The notes: generated from the letters alone by a model not told the origin. A stretch of DNA of 64,000 nt from Nemophila menziesii (GCA_029959085.1 JARWIR010000010.1:6965001-7029000); one strand, 5' to 3'; shown: positions 1 to 11,690, numbered from the stretch's first letter. Translations and numbers: made by a program.

Positions 1-153
1 AACTCAATATGCTCTAAAAATAATAAATAATTAATTCAAGATACAAAATAGGAACGTGTACTAAACCATGATAAAATCGACCTATACTCTAATAAATACA
101 CCTAAAATGATGTCTCCAACTACTAATAAATCATCACAAATGGGGAGACATCA
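1..153 (-). repeat. Partial LTR of an Athila-like family, cut by the window edge
   Basis: The segment matches the terminal part of the solo LTR at 27498-29032 (shared phrases such as ATATGCTCTAAAAATAATAA and CACCTAAAATGATGTCTCCAA) and ends in GGAGACATCA, the terminus shared by all LTRs of this family in the window. Read on the minus strand it begins TGATGTCTCC. The rest of the LTR lies outside the window. No coding capacity. Confidence 0.6.
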
Positions 154-434
154 CTTTATTTTTTCATTTTTGATATATATTAGTTTTTTTCGTGTTTGTG
201 AATAACAAACAATAAGCATATATTATAAAATATGATATATACCATATGTTTGTGGATTACAGAATAAAAATGCATTAAAAAAATAGTAGTTTGAGTTATA
301 GGAAAATTCTCAGATGCAAGATTTTGAGTTACGGGAATATTCTCATAACTCAAACTGCTCTTCTTTTTGGCTTTATTTTTGCATTCTTGATATATTTTAG
401 TTATTTTTAAGTGTTTGTGAATAACGAACAATAA

Positions 435-476
<42 letters not shown>

Positions 477-700
477 CATATGTTTATGTGTGTTACCTTT
501 AATTTGAAGAACAATTCGAGTTTTGGGAATTTTCTTCCCATAATTCAACTTTTTTGAGTTTTAGTAATTTTCCGAGAATTTAATTTTTTGAGTTTTGAGA
601 ATTTTCGCTTAACTCAAACTGTCTTTTTTTCATAAAATTATTTGTCTAATATATATCATTTCAAGGTTTTGCATTTTAAATAATTAATGACTTATTTTTT
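154..700. repeat. Diverged tandem duplication with (AT)n tract and GAGTT palindromes
   Basis: Two related units start near 165 and 382 (period about 217). Both carry TTTGTGAATAACRAACAATAAG followed by an AT-rich run and ACCATATGTTT. The second unit contains an (AT)n microsatellite at about 435-471. From 290 to 620 a motif of the form TTTGAGTTNNGGGAATTTTC, with partial reverse complements AACTCAAACT, recurs about five times. Reading frames here come from the simple repeat and are not taken as genes. Confidence 0.5.
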
Positions 701-1246
701 TATGATATTTTTGTACAAATTCTAGATGTATCAATTTAAGCTAATTTATTGTCGTCAACTGGAAGCGAACAAAGATATCTTAGGAAAATAAAAAAGACAG
801 TGTCTTTTTCAGGATAGTGGGTACCTTATTTCAGAATAGTGGACAAAGGTGCAAGAGTTTATTAAGCATTAATCCTTTTTCTAATTCATGATTGAATATT
901 TCTTGAATGATTTTGAATGAAAAGTTATTATAGATGAGAAGTACAAGGATCATATATATGAAAAAAATAACTAATCTGAAACTTTCTAAGTTTTGTGTTG
1001 TTCGAAGTTATTTAATAAGCTCAAGATTTGGTTAATTAAAAAAAAAATCTTAAGTATTTTTAGAATAAGTTCAGCAATTAGCTTCTCTCTTTCTTGTAAT
1101 ATTGATAATGTCTATAAGAAAACCTTCAACAGATGAAAAAATCCATGTCTTTGCCAACAAATTTCATATCACTAAAAATGCCAGTAAACCTGTTGATGTT
1201 GTTAAACTATTTTAACATCTTTAGCCGTTTCAATGATACTTATGGT
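701..1246. other. AT-rich intergenic sequence
   Basis: No coding pattern, terminal repeats or recognised motif seen, apart from the 8-bp target duplication of the following MITE at its right edge (1239-1246). Confidence 0.4.
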
Positions 1247-1815
1247 TAGGGCTGCAAATGAACCAAGACGCTCGCGAGCGGCTCGAGCTCGGCTCGGAGA
1301 AAAGCTCGTTCGAGATCGACTCGAATGTAAACAAGCTCAAGCTCAAGCTCAAACTCCATTTTAAGCTCGATATGTAAACGAGTCTGCTCGAGCTCGGCTC
1401 GTGAGCTCGTTTAAAATTATGAATTATAAATAAAAATAAATTTTCTACTTATAAATATATTATTAAACCTTCAATATCTAATTGGATATTTTTAATTTCT
1501 TTAGATATTTATTTTTCATTAGTGTTATGTTTCATATTTTCATACCACACACTCATGAAAGTCCCATTTGAACCATAAAAAACAAATTGTTCATGAGCAA
1601 CTCGTGCTCGACTTCAAAAAAGATTGTTCAATAAGTTAAACAAACAAGTTCTAACATTTCTGATTTGGATGATTGGAAGCTCGGGCTCGGCTCGTTTAAA
1701 TTTGAGCTCGGCTCGGTCCGGCTCGTTTAAATTTGAGCTCGGCTCGGCTCGAGAAATAAACAAACCAAGCCTGTACATCTAGTATTCGACTCGGCTCGGC
1801 TCGTTTGCAGCCCTA
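1247..1815. mobile_element. hAT-type MITE, 569 bp
   Basis: The element is flanked by perfect 8-bp direct repeats CTTATGGT (1239-1246 and 1816-1823), the target-duplication length of the hAT superfamily. Its ends form a terminal inverted repeat: TAGGGCTGCAAATGA at the left, reverse complement of TCGTTTGCAGCCCTA at the right. The subterminal regions are dense in GAGCTCGGCTCG-type motifs on both sides, the GC-rich subterminal repeats expected as transposase-binding sites, around an AT-rich core. No transposase coding, so it is non-autonomous. Confidence 0.9.
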
Positions 1816-1823
1816 CTTATGGT

Positions 1824-3169
1824 CGAAACAAAGACAATCCAGTGATACCTAGTGTGATCTTCTTTTCAGAATGTTGAAGCAATATATTCGCATTTTCTCT
1901 AATAACTTATACAACATTGTTTTCTCACTCAACTTATAGGAAATTGCATGATCATTTAGGGTTCGGAGGCAAGACTTCTTTGGAACAAAATTGCAGGATC
2001 ATTTTCCAAGTCTTTTTTGCAATATTTGTTTTTCATGTAATTTGAAAAGTAACAGCGGTTTAGCATTTTAAACTACTGTTACTTTGTTACTTCATGTAAA
2101 TTTAAAGTTTAGTTTTTAACTATTGTTACTCTTCGTGTAAGTTTTATAAGTTTAGTTTTTAACTGTTGTTACTCTTCGTGAAAGTTTTAAACTACTGTTC
2201 CAATTTATAACCCTTAGTTCCATAATTTCCGAACCAAAAGTTCCGAAATTCCGAACCCAAAGTTCCGAAATTTCCATACTAAAAGTTCTGAATTTCTGAA
2301 TTCGGAATTGTTTTTCCCAATTCTGAAAAATTGGATAGGAATTGGAATGGCAATAATCTATTCCGAAAAAATAGGAATTTTTCCGTAAGACCTTTTTTCC
2401 GATCCGTTCCTTCCGATTTCCACCCTAATGTAGGACTGATTGTGATATTTTAAGCGGTATATATATATATATGTTACAAATATAAGAAATAATACCCCCT
2501 TAATAATAAATTTACACGTTTTCTTTTTAATTAGTGGAATTTTTTATTTTACCTATTTAATCACAAGTTAAAGAAAATACTTTTTATTTAGCGTAAAAGA
2601 TTAATTTCATACTACAATTATCTATATGTAGTGTCATTTAAATTATATTATATATATTTTTATTATATTATTCGTAATATAATATATATATATTTTTATT
2701 TTAAAGTTCCATCACGTCATTGACCACCGCCACTAACTCATGCATTCTCCACCGAGCACTACCACCACCTCATGCATTCTCTACTGATCACCATCACCAC
2801 CTCCATTATTCTCCGCCGACCACCACCTTCGCCAACAATCGCCACCGACTAGTTCTGATGTAGTAGTTTCCACCAACCACCACCAACTAAGAACTTCCTT
2901 ACCTCCATCAGTAACTTCTCTGGAACCAAGCCTCCATCTTTCTTTGGAATCACAATCTTATTCCAGTCTTTTCAGCATATTCTCTTTTTATGACCTGAAC
3001 CACAACAAAAATTTGCAACCAATCTTGAAATTTTTTTGCATAAGGCTTTGGGAAGTTGAAGGATTGACATCATGTAATTTGGGATAACTTACAAGATATA
3101 TTTAATAAGGACATCCTTACCTCCATCAACAACTTCTCTTTCCATCACAATGCCTCTTTGGAGAACCAA
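1824..3169. other. Intergenic with short local repeats
   Basis: Two or three copies of a phrase like TTTAGTTTTTAACTGTTGTTACTCTTCGTG lie at about 2060-2200. A run of AAAGTTCCGAAATTCC-like phrases follows at 2225-2400. A CCACC-rich degenerate repeat with the phrase CTCATGCATTCT occurs near 2735 and 2768. No gene recognised. Confidence 0.35.
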
Positions 3170-4470
3170 TCCTTATGCCACTAAAGGAGCCTAATTTTTG
3201 ATCGGGTATAGTTCATTAGTATTCCCAAATATTTCCCCATGTTGATAGAATTTTGGATACTCAAGGGTTGAGTTGTTGCCTCAATAATATTTGACAGAGT
3301 CCCTTTACTAAAGCAAATGCAAAAATTTTTAAGGTTAGCTCTTTCTATCGACCTTGCATAATATCTAGCAATAACAACTCTAAAGGCTGAGATCTCATTA
3401 TCTTTCAAGCTGACAAATAATAATGAACCATCTACAAACAGTAGGTGAGTCAAAAGGGGCATTCTATATAAAATTTAAGACCTTTAATTTTTCCAATCTT
3501 GGTCTCAAAATGAATAAGATCCATTAGGGCTTATGTGAGAAGACTAGAAGCGAAGAAGGGAAAGAGAATCACCTTGTATGATTTTGTTATACGATTTGAT
3601 ACCTCCAACTAGTTCCCCATGGAGAGATATAGTACGAGACCATGGAGATACACTCAAGAATCTTGCCAGTCCAGGTCTAAAAAAACTTAGTATCTTAAGG
3701 GCCACAACAAGGTTGTTCCATCTAACATTCTTATAAGATTTTGTCATATCCAGTTTCACAGTCGCATAATGTTTTTTTGTTCCTCTAGACCGTCTGGTTA
3801 AATGGGAGACCTCATGAAAAAAGGGTAATATTGTCTTCAATATATCTCCCTTTCATAAAATTTATTTGAGTAGTAGGAACTATATTCTCAAGAATAATTT
3901 AAAGTCTCTCTGCAAGAACTGAGGAAATGATCGTATGAAAATTGTGCGATAAATGGGTCTGTAATCTCCAATCTTGACCTGCCTCTCGCCCTCAGGGACC
4001 AAAGTTATAATATTTTTGTTGATACGCTGAATATCTAATGTACCCTAAAAAATGATGTGACCATGTCCAGGGTATCCAACTTGACATTTTCCCAGTATTT
4101 CTGATTGAACAAACCTAGGATGCCATCTAATCCTGGTGATTTTTTCTTCACATTCTAAATAATGCATTTTTTAATTCTTCCATCGGAAGCTTCATAAGTT
4201 CTAGGTTCGTCTCATGTGTAACCTTAAGAAGAGATATAATCAACAACTTCAAGACCCGAATTCTCAAGATTTCATTTGTAAATATTCTCATAGAACGAGA
4301 TAAAAATATCATTTATTTCATTCAGATCCTCCCGCCAAATAGTAGAATCATCCATGATATGAGTAATTATGTTGAAAAATATTCTCTATAAATCCACGAC
4401 ATGGAAGAAAGTAGTGTTTCTATCTCCTACAATAGACCTGTTTTCCTTAGCTCTAGCTGCCCAAAATAGT
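3170..4470 (-). pseudogene. Decayed LINE (L1-type) reverse transcriptase fragment
   Basis: Read on the minus strand from ~4180 to 3180, three frames in succession give LINE RT segments: a KSPGLDGILGLF phrase near 4120-4160 (the KSPGPDGI region before the fingers), a KLDMTKSYKNVRWNNL phrase at ~3720-3760 (usual FDMMKAYDRVEW block) followed by a degenerate GGI-IQGDSLS block, and LLFVDGSLLF at ~3420, where the catalytic (F/Y)ADD is replaced by VDG. Frameshifts and the loss of the catalytic Asp pair show it is dead. Both the endonuclease and the C-terminal zinc-binding part are missing or unrecognisable. Boundaries are approximate. Confidence 0.7.
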
Positions 4471-5779
4471 TCCTCCAAGTTCCATATCTTATCCAAATAA
4501 CAGGTTATAGTTTACATTTATAAAATATTTTCATCAAAGCCATTATTATTTTGGAGAAAAATAAGGCCGGTTTAGAGTTGTTTAATTTTACCCGAATTGT
4601 GTTTAAATGTTCTTTTTCTCCAAAGAAGTAACCACCTATAATTAATTGTAAACAATTAGTAATTAAATATATTTATAACTCTATTTTGATTTTGATGGAC
4701 TTTATTTGATAATTTTGTTGATTTAATGTTAACTAATCACAATTAAATGTTTGTGAATTATTAATTGAATATAATAAATAAACATGTATTACGTGAAATT
4801 TTAGAGAAGGTGTATTTGAGGGGATATGAATGCATTGTACAATTGTCAAATGAATCCCAAATACTACCTATGAATGATCAACTATCATTTACCATTAATT
4901 TAGAAAAAATCATCCAAATAATTTGATAATATGATATTTTATCTGTAATTAATTCGTGACACATGGCTACGACTAATCGATCTAATTGATCACCTCCTAT
5001 GTGAGATTCAATAAAGATTAATTACAAATTTAATTGTAGGCTTTCATGAAGTAGTTACCAAATTCCTAAACTAAGAGCACACATGTGCGGTAGCCTCTTA
5101 TTCTCCATTTACAAGAGAGAGTTTCACGATGAGAGAGTTTCGCGACCAGAGTGTACTTATGTATACTATACACATGACTTTTAGTAATGTTATGATTAAG
5201 AGTGATGAATTAGTTGTTGTCCAAACTATTTCATTTTCCATCTAAGTCGTTTAGAAAACGTTGTCAATTTGGGGATGATGTTCGTTAAATAGCTAGTAAA
5301 AAGTCACAAACATTTGGTATATTAAGAGAGTAACCAATAGGATTATAGATTGGAAGATTATACAAACACGTCACTTGTCATATCTTATGATTGGATAATC
5401 GCCTTTTATACTAAATTTTAATTTATTTGTCATCTAACCTAATCTCTTTTCTAGTTAGCTAACTTATATTTTCGTTTAATATTATTATTAACTGTTTTGA
5501 CCAAATAAATAAATTAACTAAAAACATATACATTAAATTAGTTGATAAGCAAATTTTAGAATTTATATTAACTTTATTCAATTATAATATAAAAAGGATA
5601 AAGTTTTGTTTCTCCAAATTAGATATAATAATGATAGTTTAAAAATCTGTTTTATACAATTTATAATGAGTCGTGATTTTAATGGAAGTAAATCATCAAT
5701 TTATTTATTTTTATCGATTAAATTGATAATTTAATTATAATTTAATCATATCATATTATGTGTGATATATTGGATGATA
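4471..5779. other. AT-rich intergenic sequence
   Basis: No ORF, repeat boundary or RNA gene could be supported. The composition is strongly AT-rich with scattered poly-A/T runs. Confidence 0.4.
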
Positions 5780-6030
5780 CTCTTTCTGTCTATTTTTATT
5801 TGTCTATATTTTTTAAAAGAAAATGTCTAGTATTATTTAATTTTTTTTCAATATTAAGACATTTTTCTTATTTTTTTTCAATATTACCACTAATTAAATA
5901 GTAAAATGAATGAATATTGTAATAACTAATATCATATATATTAATTAAGGCTAACCAAAAAAAAATATTAAGTACTATTTTTAATTTTTATGTATTAAAC
6001 ATGTAGACAAATAAAAATAGATAAAGAGTG
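5780..6030. mobile_element. Stowaway-like MITE, about 251 bp
   Basis: Inverted ends of about 27 bp: CTCTTTCTGTCTATTTTTAT at the left (5780 on) matches, with one indel and few mismatches, the reverse complement of the right end at about 6004-6030. A TA dinucleotide abuts each end (5778-5779 and 6031-6032). The TIR resembles the plant Stowaway (Tc1/mariner) consensus beginning CTCCCTCYGTC. The core is AT-rich and non-coding. Confidence 0.7.
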
Positions 6031-6032
6031 TA

Positions 6033-6738
6033 CGGATTTAGATGTTATATATAGTACTCCAATTTACAAGTATCGACTCGAAGGAATTTAAGTATAATTA
6101 ATTTTATTTTTTCTTACTTCCATTATAATATCGTATTCCGGTTCCTAGATTGATAAATAAACGTTTTAAAAAAAAATCATGTTCTTGATCTGAATTATTA
6201 TGATTTTATGAGGTTGAGTACCAAAGGTGATGCTCGATGTTCAAAGTTTTGCTATAATACACTTCATTTTACTTTAAAAGGGAGATGATTGATGAAAGTG
6301 TAGAATTAAAGCACTTTTGTATGTTGTAGTGTTTTATTGTATGGTACACTAAAAGGAAAAAATGTTGTTGAAGTTATTCCATGAGAACAAAGAAAAGGTG
6401 GGATTAAAGAGGAAACTTAAAAGTTTGCAGGTGCGTGGTTTATTTGGGATGTTTGGGGATCTGTGATTTGCCCACTAACTGTGTGAGTTCTTGCTGGATC
6501 TTTCTTCGACTGAAGAAGTCATACATAGGCAAATTATCCTCCACTGCACCACAAGAGCATGGTGTTTCATCCACTCCTCTTCATTATCGGTTTCCCTTTC
6601 GGGTCAAGTGGTAAGTTGGTAACTGTGATAAGTGATTTTAATGTTTTTCTTCTAATTTAGGATATTTTATGTTTAAAAGAATTTTGTTTTATTTTTGTTG
6701 AATATAAACTTTTTTTTAAATTACAGTAGAGATTCTAA
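6033..6738. other. Intergenic, no gene recognised
   Basis: The stretch at about 6370-6620 is less AT-rich than its surroundings and could be an old exon fragment, but no frame stays open over a useful length and I recognise no protein. Confidence 0.3.
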
Positions 6739-6998
6739 GGCCCTGTTTGGTTCGTGAAAATAATGGGGGTTTTCTGTTTTCATTTTCTATATTTTTGAAA
6801 ATACTAATAAAAACGTGTTTGGCTACAGAAAATGAAAACGTTTTCTGGAAAATTTAATGAAAACAGTGCTATATTGGAGAACGTGAAATCGACGTTTTCC
6901 ATATTTTCTGAAAATTCTGAAAAGAAAACGAAAATCATTTTCTGAAAATATATTCTGAAAACAAAAACAGAAAATGTTTTCACAAACCAAACAGGGCC
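6739..6998. mobile_element. Tourist-like (PIF/Harbinger) MITE, 260 bp
   Basis: The ends are GGCCCTGTTTGGTTCGTGAA and, at the right, the reverse complement of a closely matching sequence ending ACCAAACAGGGCC. The trinucleotide TAA flanks both sides (6736-6738 and 6999-7001), the TWA target duplication typical of PIF/Harbinger. The interior is built from GAAAAT/ATTTTC-rich inverted phrases (TTTTCTGAAAAT), so the whole element can fold on itself. No coding sequence. Confidence 0.9.
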
Positions 6999-7019
6999 TA
7001 AGGATCGTATTAACTTAAC

Positions 7020-8474
7020 AAAAAATAATCAAGTCTATTACATCCACAATTAAATGCGGATTATAAATAGTCCTTGGAGTTGTGCAACCTATTTGATCCC
7101 TTGTGAGAAGGCCCCAACTCTGTCAGGAGGATCTCCGAGAAGTACAAACTCTTCATTCTGTTTCCAACCCTCCTTTGCCAGCCAATCCGCACAAGAAATT
7201 GCCTCCTTATAAATACCTTTCAAAGAGAACCTCTCATTCCTAGCTAACGTCAATCGTATATCCTGGATCCACTTCGCTCCCGGTCCTCTCCCACTCTATG
7301 TCTTACGAATTAACTCAATGGCCTCACTTGAGTCGATTTCAATCTCCAAATCAAGAATACCCCGTCTCTCCACCATCTTTAATCCTTCATATAATGCTAT
7401 TAGTTCAACTATTACCGGTGTATCTTGGCAAATCTTCATACTAAACCACTTGTCCAATCTCCATTACTATCCCTCACGAGACCCCCGCCTCCAGCCGACC
7501 TACTCCCATTGCTCCCGCTCCCATCAGTATTGAGTTTAAAACCCGTACTCGACTTTTTCCACCAAACAAGTGTCGCCAAGGTCCTTTTTGCAACGCTTTT
7601 GCCCGGCGCTTGACCCCAAGCTTTAGTAAACGTAATTGCAAGGTGTTTCGATTTTCTCAAAATTGCTACCTCATTCGGGAATCCTCTCCCATAAAGATAA
7701 CACGATTGCGTTGTTTCCAAATGGTGTCCATGAGCACACCGAAAAGACGCTCCAGTTAACACCTGCGAAAAGTTTATTATTCGATAAATTTTTTAACCAC
7801 CATTCACGAGTAGCTGTAGCGAACGCTTCGTTGTTGTCTGGATTATTGCTGGCCTCCATGATCACAACTTGCTCCCTTTCCAAACTGTGCTGGTTTGGAG
7901 CTCTATTATCTCGCCCTTCAGGACCTGTTCGCCACTGAACCTCGTTGCTGGGAAGATCAAATTGGAGATGTTCGTGCTGCAGAATCACATTCTGCTGATC
8001 TGGAAATCTGCTGGTAGGCTGCACCACTGGAGCGCTGCTGTCCAGAAGGTGAAGTTGTACCTCGCTGGAGTTCCCTTGGCTATGCGCTTGACCGACCATA
8101 CGATGGACATTCCCCCTGCTGACTATCCAAATTTGAGCTGACATAAACACCTTGATTCTGCAGAACCAAGACTTGCCTTCCAAACCAGACCCCTCTTCCC
8201 ACCTTCCATAACTGATCACCTCCTTCTTGATTAAATCCCACACCTTTCTAATTTTAACACAGTCACGCAGTAGGTGAATCACGCTTTCCACCACCCTATC
8301 ACATAACAAACATGATTCCGGAACTTCCACTCCCCTTCGAACTAAATTCCCCCTTGTGGCAAGCCTGTCACGAATCGCTCGCCACACAAATACTTGGATT
8401 TTCTGGGGGCACCTCAAACTCCAAACTCTTCTCCAAATACCCCCGCTAGGGATACTAGGACGCTTTTCCCACCT
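7020..8474 (-). pseudogene. LINE 3' region: zinc-binding RT (zf-RVT) and RNase H remnants
   Basis: On the minus strand, 8417 to about 8220 encodes the reverse-transcriptase zinc-binding module found after the RT in plant LINEs: a KIQVFVWRAIRDRLATRGNL phrase, then CLLCDRVVESVIHLLRDC, with the CxxC and HxxxxxC ligands visible. A second frame (7762-7436) carries the start of an RNase H fold (FKLNTDGSGSNGSRSAGGGG, first catalytic Asp present). After a frameshift near 7436 the frame continues with VELIALYEGLKMV and LEIEIDSSEAIEL, the following helix and second-Asp region. Frameshifts and the missing upstream RT indicate a dead copy. The right side is interrupted at 8475 by an LTR element. Confidence 0.8.
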
Positions 8475-8916
8475 TGAAAGTCCTAGAGGGGGGGGGGTGA
8501 ATAGGATTACTAATAAGATTAATGCCTAATTAAAAAATCTTTTGGACAATTATATGTTTTAAAGAGAAACTTCTAAGTCAACTAATATATCAAACTCCTA
8601 AGGGATCATACAATGGATAAGCTAAGAGGTTCGATATATAAGTGATACAAGTAAAACGAGTTTCTAATCTCTTACTACTCTAGATGACAATATGTTAGAT
8701 AAACTAGATAATAAATATCACAATATTCATACTAGCATATTATCAAACATATAAAGTGCGGAAAGTAAATAGAGTAGGGATAGAAAGATACACACGATTT
8801 ATAGTGGTTCAGTTTCCCTACATCCACTACCTAAGGAAGCCTCCTTAGGATTTCAAGCTTTTCACTAAGCTCTTGTGTCTCTCTTAACCGGGTCGAGAAC
8901 ACAATAACCCTTACAA

Positions 8917-8988
8917 CCTCTTCGATAACACGAAGGACAACCTCTTCGATAACACGAAGGACAACCTCTTCGAAACCACGAAGGAAAC
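8917..8988. repeat. 24-bp tandem repeat, three copies
   Basis: Three consecutive 24-bp units beginning CCTCTTCGA: the first two (8917-8940, 8941-8964) are identical, and the third (8965-8988) has a few changes. The related LTR at 56078-57285 has one unit at the equivalent place (~56736-56766), so this is a local expansion. Confidence 0.9.
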
Positions 8989-9431
8989 TCTTGTGTAATC
9001 ACAACACAAGGACACCGAGTATACTCCCGATACTCAAATTCTCTCTTAATCTATCTATTACAAGAACTAGACTTAAGAGGATAAATACAAAGTGTTTAAA
9101 GGGTGAAACAACTTTGCTAATGAACTCCTAAAGAGATGATATAATTATAAGCTTAAAACTTCTCTTGAGTTGATAATAACTTTGAAGCTCCTTTGATTTA
9201 CTCCTTGAATGAGTAGATATGACAATTATAGCGCTTGACACCTTCTTGGATGATAACAATTAAGCCCCTTAATGTATATGGGTTGAAGGTGTGTTTGTAG
9301 CCTTGAAAGACCTTCAATTTATAGCTGCAAAATGCTCCCAACGGTCACAAGACTTGTCTCTAACGGATATATTAATATCCCCAACGGATCTATTCCTTTT
9401 ATCTTCATTTTGCTGCAGGAAACCCTAATCT

Positions 9432-9556
9432 GCGGTGCACCGTGGGGTTGGTCCGGTGTACCGCACATTTACTTGCTCTCTGACGGGCTAGCCCCTTGGT
9501 CCGTGGTGTAGTCTGTGGGTTGCGGTGTACCGCATAGAGACTCCGGTGTACCGCAC
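9432..9556. promoter_or_regulatory. Palindrome cluster in LTR U3
   Basis: Short GC-rich palindromes in an AT-rich LTR: GCGGTGCACCG near 9432, GGTGTACC near 9454, a perfect GCGGTGTACCGC at 9522-9533, and another GGTGTACCGC at about 9545. They lie roughly 110-230 nt upstream of the TATA-like box on the minus strand, a position suiting enhancer-type protein-binding sites. Function is inferred from position only. Confidence 0.5.
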
Positions 9557-9895
9557 CAAAGGTTTAAAACACCTTATAGTGAGTATATCTTTTACTATGA
9601 TGCTCGGATTAGAAAACCTTCTTCATGAGAGTTGTAGAGAACATCATTCTAATAAACTTTGTAGTTGATCACTAAAGCTAATTCTCAATGTACACAAAGA
9701 TAAGGTTAATAGCATTTGTATGAGAATTAGTTTCTTAAGATAAAACAATAAAGCTTTGATCTAAAAGATAAAGAATGTGTTTTTTGATGAATTAGAGTGC
9801 AAGATAGAATGTATATAACAATAGTAATTAGCACACTAAACACAAGAGGATTTGTCACATTAAAACAACCTATTAAGGGAGGCTATATGCCAACA

Positions 9896-9912
9896 ATCTC
9901 CCCCTTTTTGAT
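9896..9912 (-). other. Polypurine tract next to the 3' LTR
   Basis: On the minus strand the LTR is directly preceded by CATCAAAAAGGGGGAGAT, a typical plus-strand priming site. Similar GGGGGAG or GGGGAG tracts recur inside at about 9981, 10080, 10423 and 10481. Confidence 0.75.
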
Positions 9913-10489
9913 GATGACAAATCCTTCACTAAAACACCTTAGGAATGACATGAAAGTTTAAGCTCTAATGAAATTAAGCTCCCCCTCACAATAAGCATTT
10001 AAGTAAAAATGAATATAAGATATGAAATGCATTTGTGAGTATTAAAAAGTGCAATTTTGAAAGTTTTAGTGCACATATTCTCCCCCTTTGTCTTCATCAA
10101 AAAGACGGGATAATAAAATAAAATCAAACAACTAATCATAGAAGAGCTAAAACTCAAGTGAATAGATTTTGAAAAACAACATAAAGAGATCAAGGGTTAA
10201 GAGCAATTAAAACATTTTAAATTGAGATGCACAAAGATCAACAATTGCAAAGCATGAAAAAGATAAGGGATAGAGACATTTTACCAACTTCTTGATCGAA
10301 AGGTTTTCATCTTATACGCTTTCCAACAACACAAACGATTAGTGCAATTTATGAGATAAACGATTAGTACAAACGATTAACCAAGCATTTTAGTTTTTAA
10401 AGATAATTTAAGAAAAACTCCCCCTCATAAAATGCATAGAGTGTTTGTTTCAATTTTGAAAAAGTTTGACTAATAATTTCTCCCCTTTT

Positions 10490-11690
10490 TACCAATAAGA
10501 ATATTTAAACCGATTTTAAGAAATCAAGGGGTAAATTTTAATCTTTGAAAAGTATAGGGGTCAATATGCATTTTTCAAAAGTTTAGGGACTAAATGGAAT
10601 TTTGAAAAACTTCAAGGACCTAAGTATAACTTTCTCAAGACAATAGGGACCTAGGTCTAATTTTCAAGCATAAGAAGGCTAAATGCAACTTGTTCAAACT
10701 ATAGGGACCTCAAATCAATATTTTTCAACCTATAGGGATCACAATGCAATATTTTCAACCAATAGGGACCACAATGCAAAATAAAACAATAAACCCCGAA
10801 TCGCGGTGTACCGGACCATTGCTGCGGTGCACCGCACTAATGCTCGACTAAAAGGTGTAAGAGGAGAGAATAGAAAATAGGCAATTTGCATAAACACCCG
10901 AAGCTAATACGAAAACTCCCCAATAGTATAGAAATATTTTAAAACTACTAAAAACGCTTTTGTTTTAAAAAGATTCAACATGGAAAACTCGAAAATAAAG
11001 AAATCAGTTTATTTCATAAATACCCTTATATTTTCTAAAAAATACGAAAAGACCCAAAATCAAAGTTAAGCAATTTTAAGTATGAAAAGGTCAAGTCATA
11101 CAAGATATTTGCACAATAGGGAATAAACCATATAAGCACATAATGAAGCACAACATATAGATAGTAAGGCTAAACAATTTCATGCAAATGAGTTAATGAC
11201 CAATAATGGATTAATTCCCCATAATTCTATGCATAAAAACATTTTTGAAATGCTATGGGAAATGCAAAAGATTAATGGAAAAATATTTTGAAAAGCAATT
11301 TCTTTAAAAACTCACCCATATGAAAATGCAAATTTGTAATCAAAGATAAATTAAGATTTGAAAGTGTAAACTAATATCTTTGATCTTTTTCCCTTTTATC
11401 AATCAATAGGCACTTTTAAAATATATAAAAACTTGTAAGAATAAAAAGTGCAATTTATAATCGTTGAGGGACTAAAAAGCAATTTCACATAGTAGGGACT
11501 AAAAATGCAATTTTTCAAAAATATGAACTAAAATGGCAAATTTTACATGTGAAAGATTATAAAGTCCACACTATGACACTTTGGAGAATTTAATAAATAT
11601 GAGGGTTCAAAGTGCAATTTTGAAAATTTTGGGGACTAAAATGCAATTACCAAAATTCTAAGAGCTAAAGTGCAAAAACATCATTCATGA
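10490..11690. repeat. Internal region with recurring AGGGACTAAAATGCAATTTT-type modules
   Basis: Between about 10490-10790 and 11455-11690 a phrase of roughly 40-60 nt recurs in diverged form: a 'GGGACTAAAATGCAA' type segment followed by 'TTTTCAAAA'. At least ten copies can be read. The region is non-coding. Palindromes GCGGTGTACCGG and GCGGTGCACCGC lie between the two blocks at 10803-10836. Confidence 0.6.

Larger units (their letters stand above)
8475..9895 (-). repeat. 3' LTR (1,421 bp) of the SIRE-like element
   Basis: Starts TGTTGGCATATAG and ends CTATTCACC...GACTTTCA on the minus strand. A TATA-like TATAAATT lies at 9316-9323 (minus). Upstream of it, in the presumed U3, is a cluster of short palindromes (9432-9556). 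Downstream, in presumed R/U5, lies a 24-bp tandem repeat (8917-8988). The terminal ~140 bp match the LTR at 56078-57285. Confidence 0.8.

Noticed and set aside
180..548. 122-codon minus-strand ORF
   Set aside because: It runs through an (AT)n tract giving (IY)n and through tandemly repeated non-coding sequence.
1949..2430. Possible hAT MITE between TTAGGGTTCGG and CCACCCTAA
   Set aside because: Only about seven bases of inverted end match and no 8-bp target duplication is present.
8475..9000. CRISPR-like array suggested by short tandem repeats
   Set aside because: The 24-bp units are directly adjacent without spacers, in a plant LTR; it is a minisatellite.
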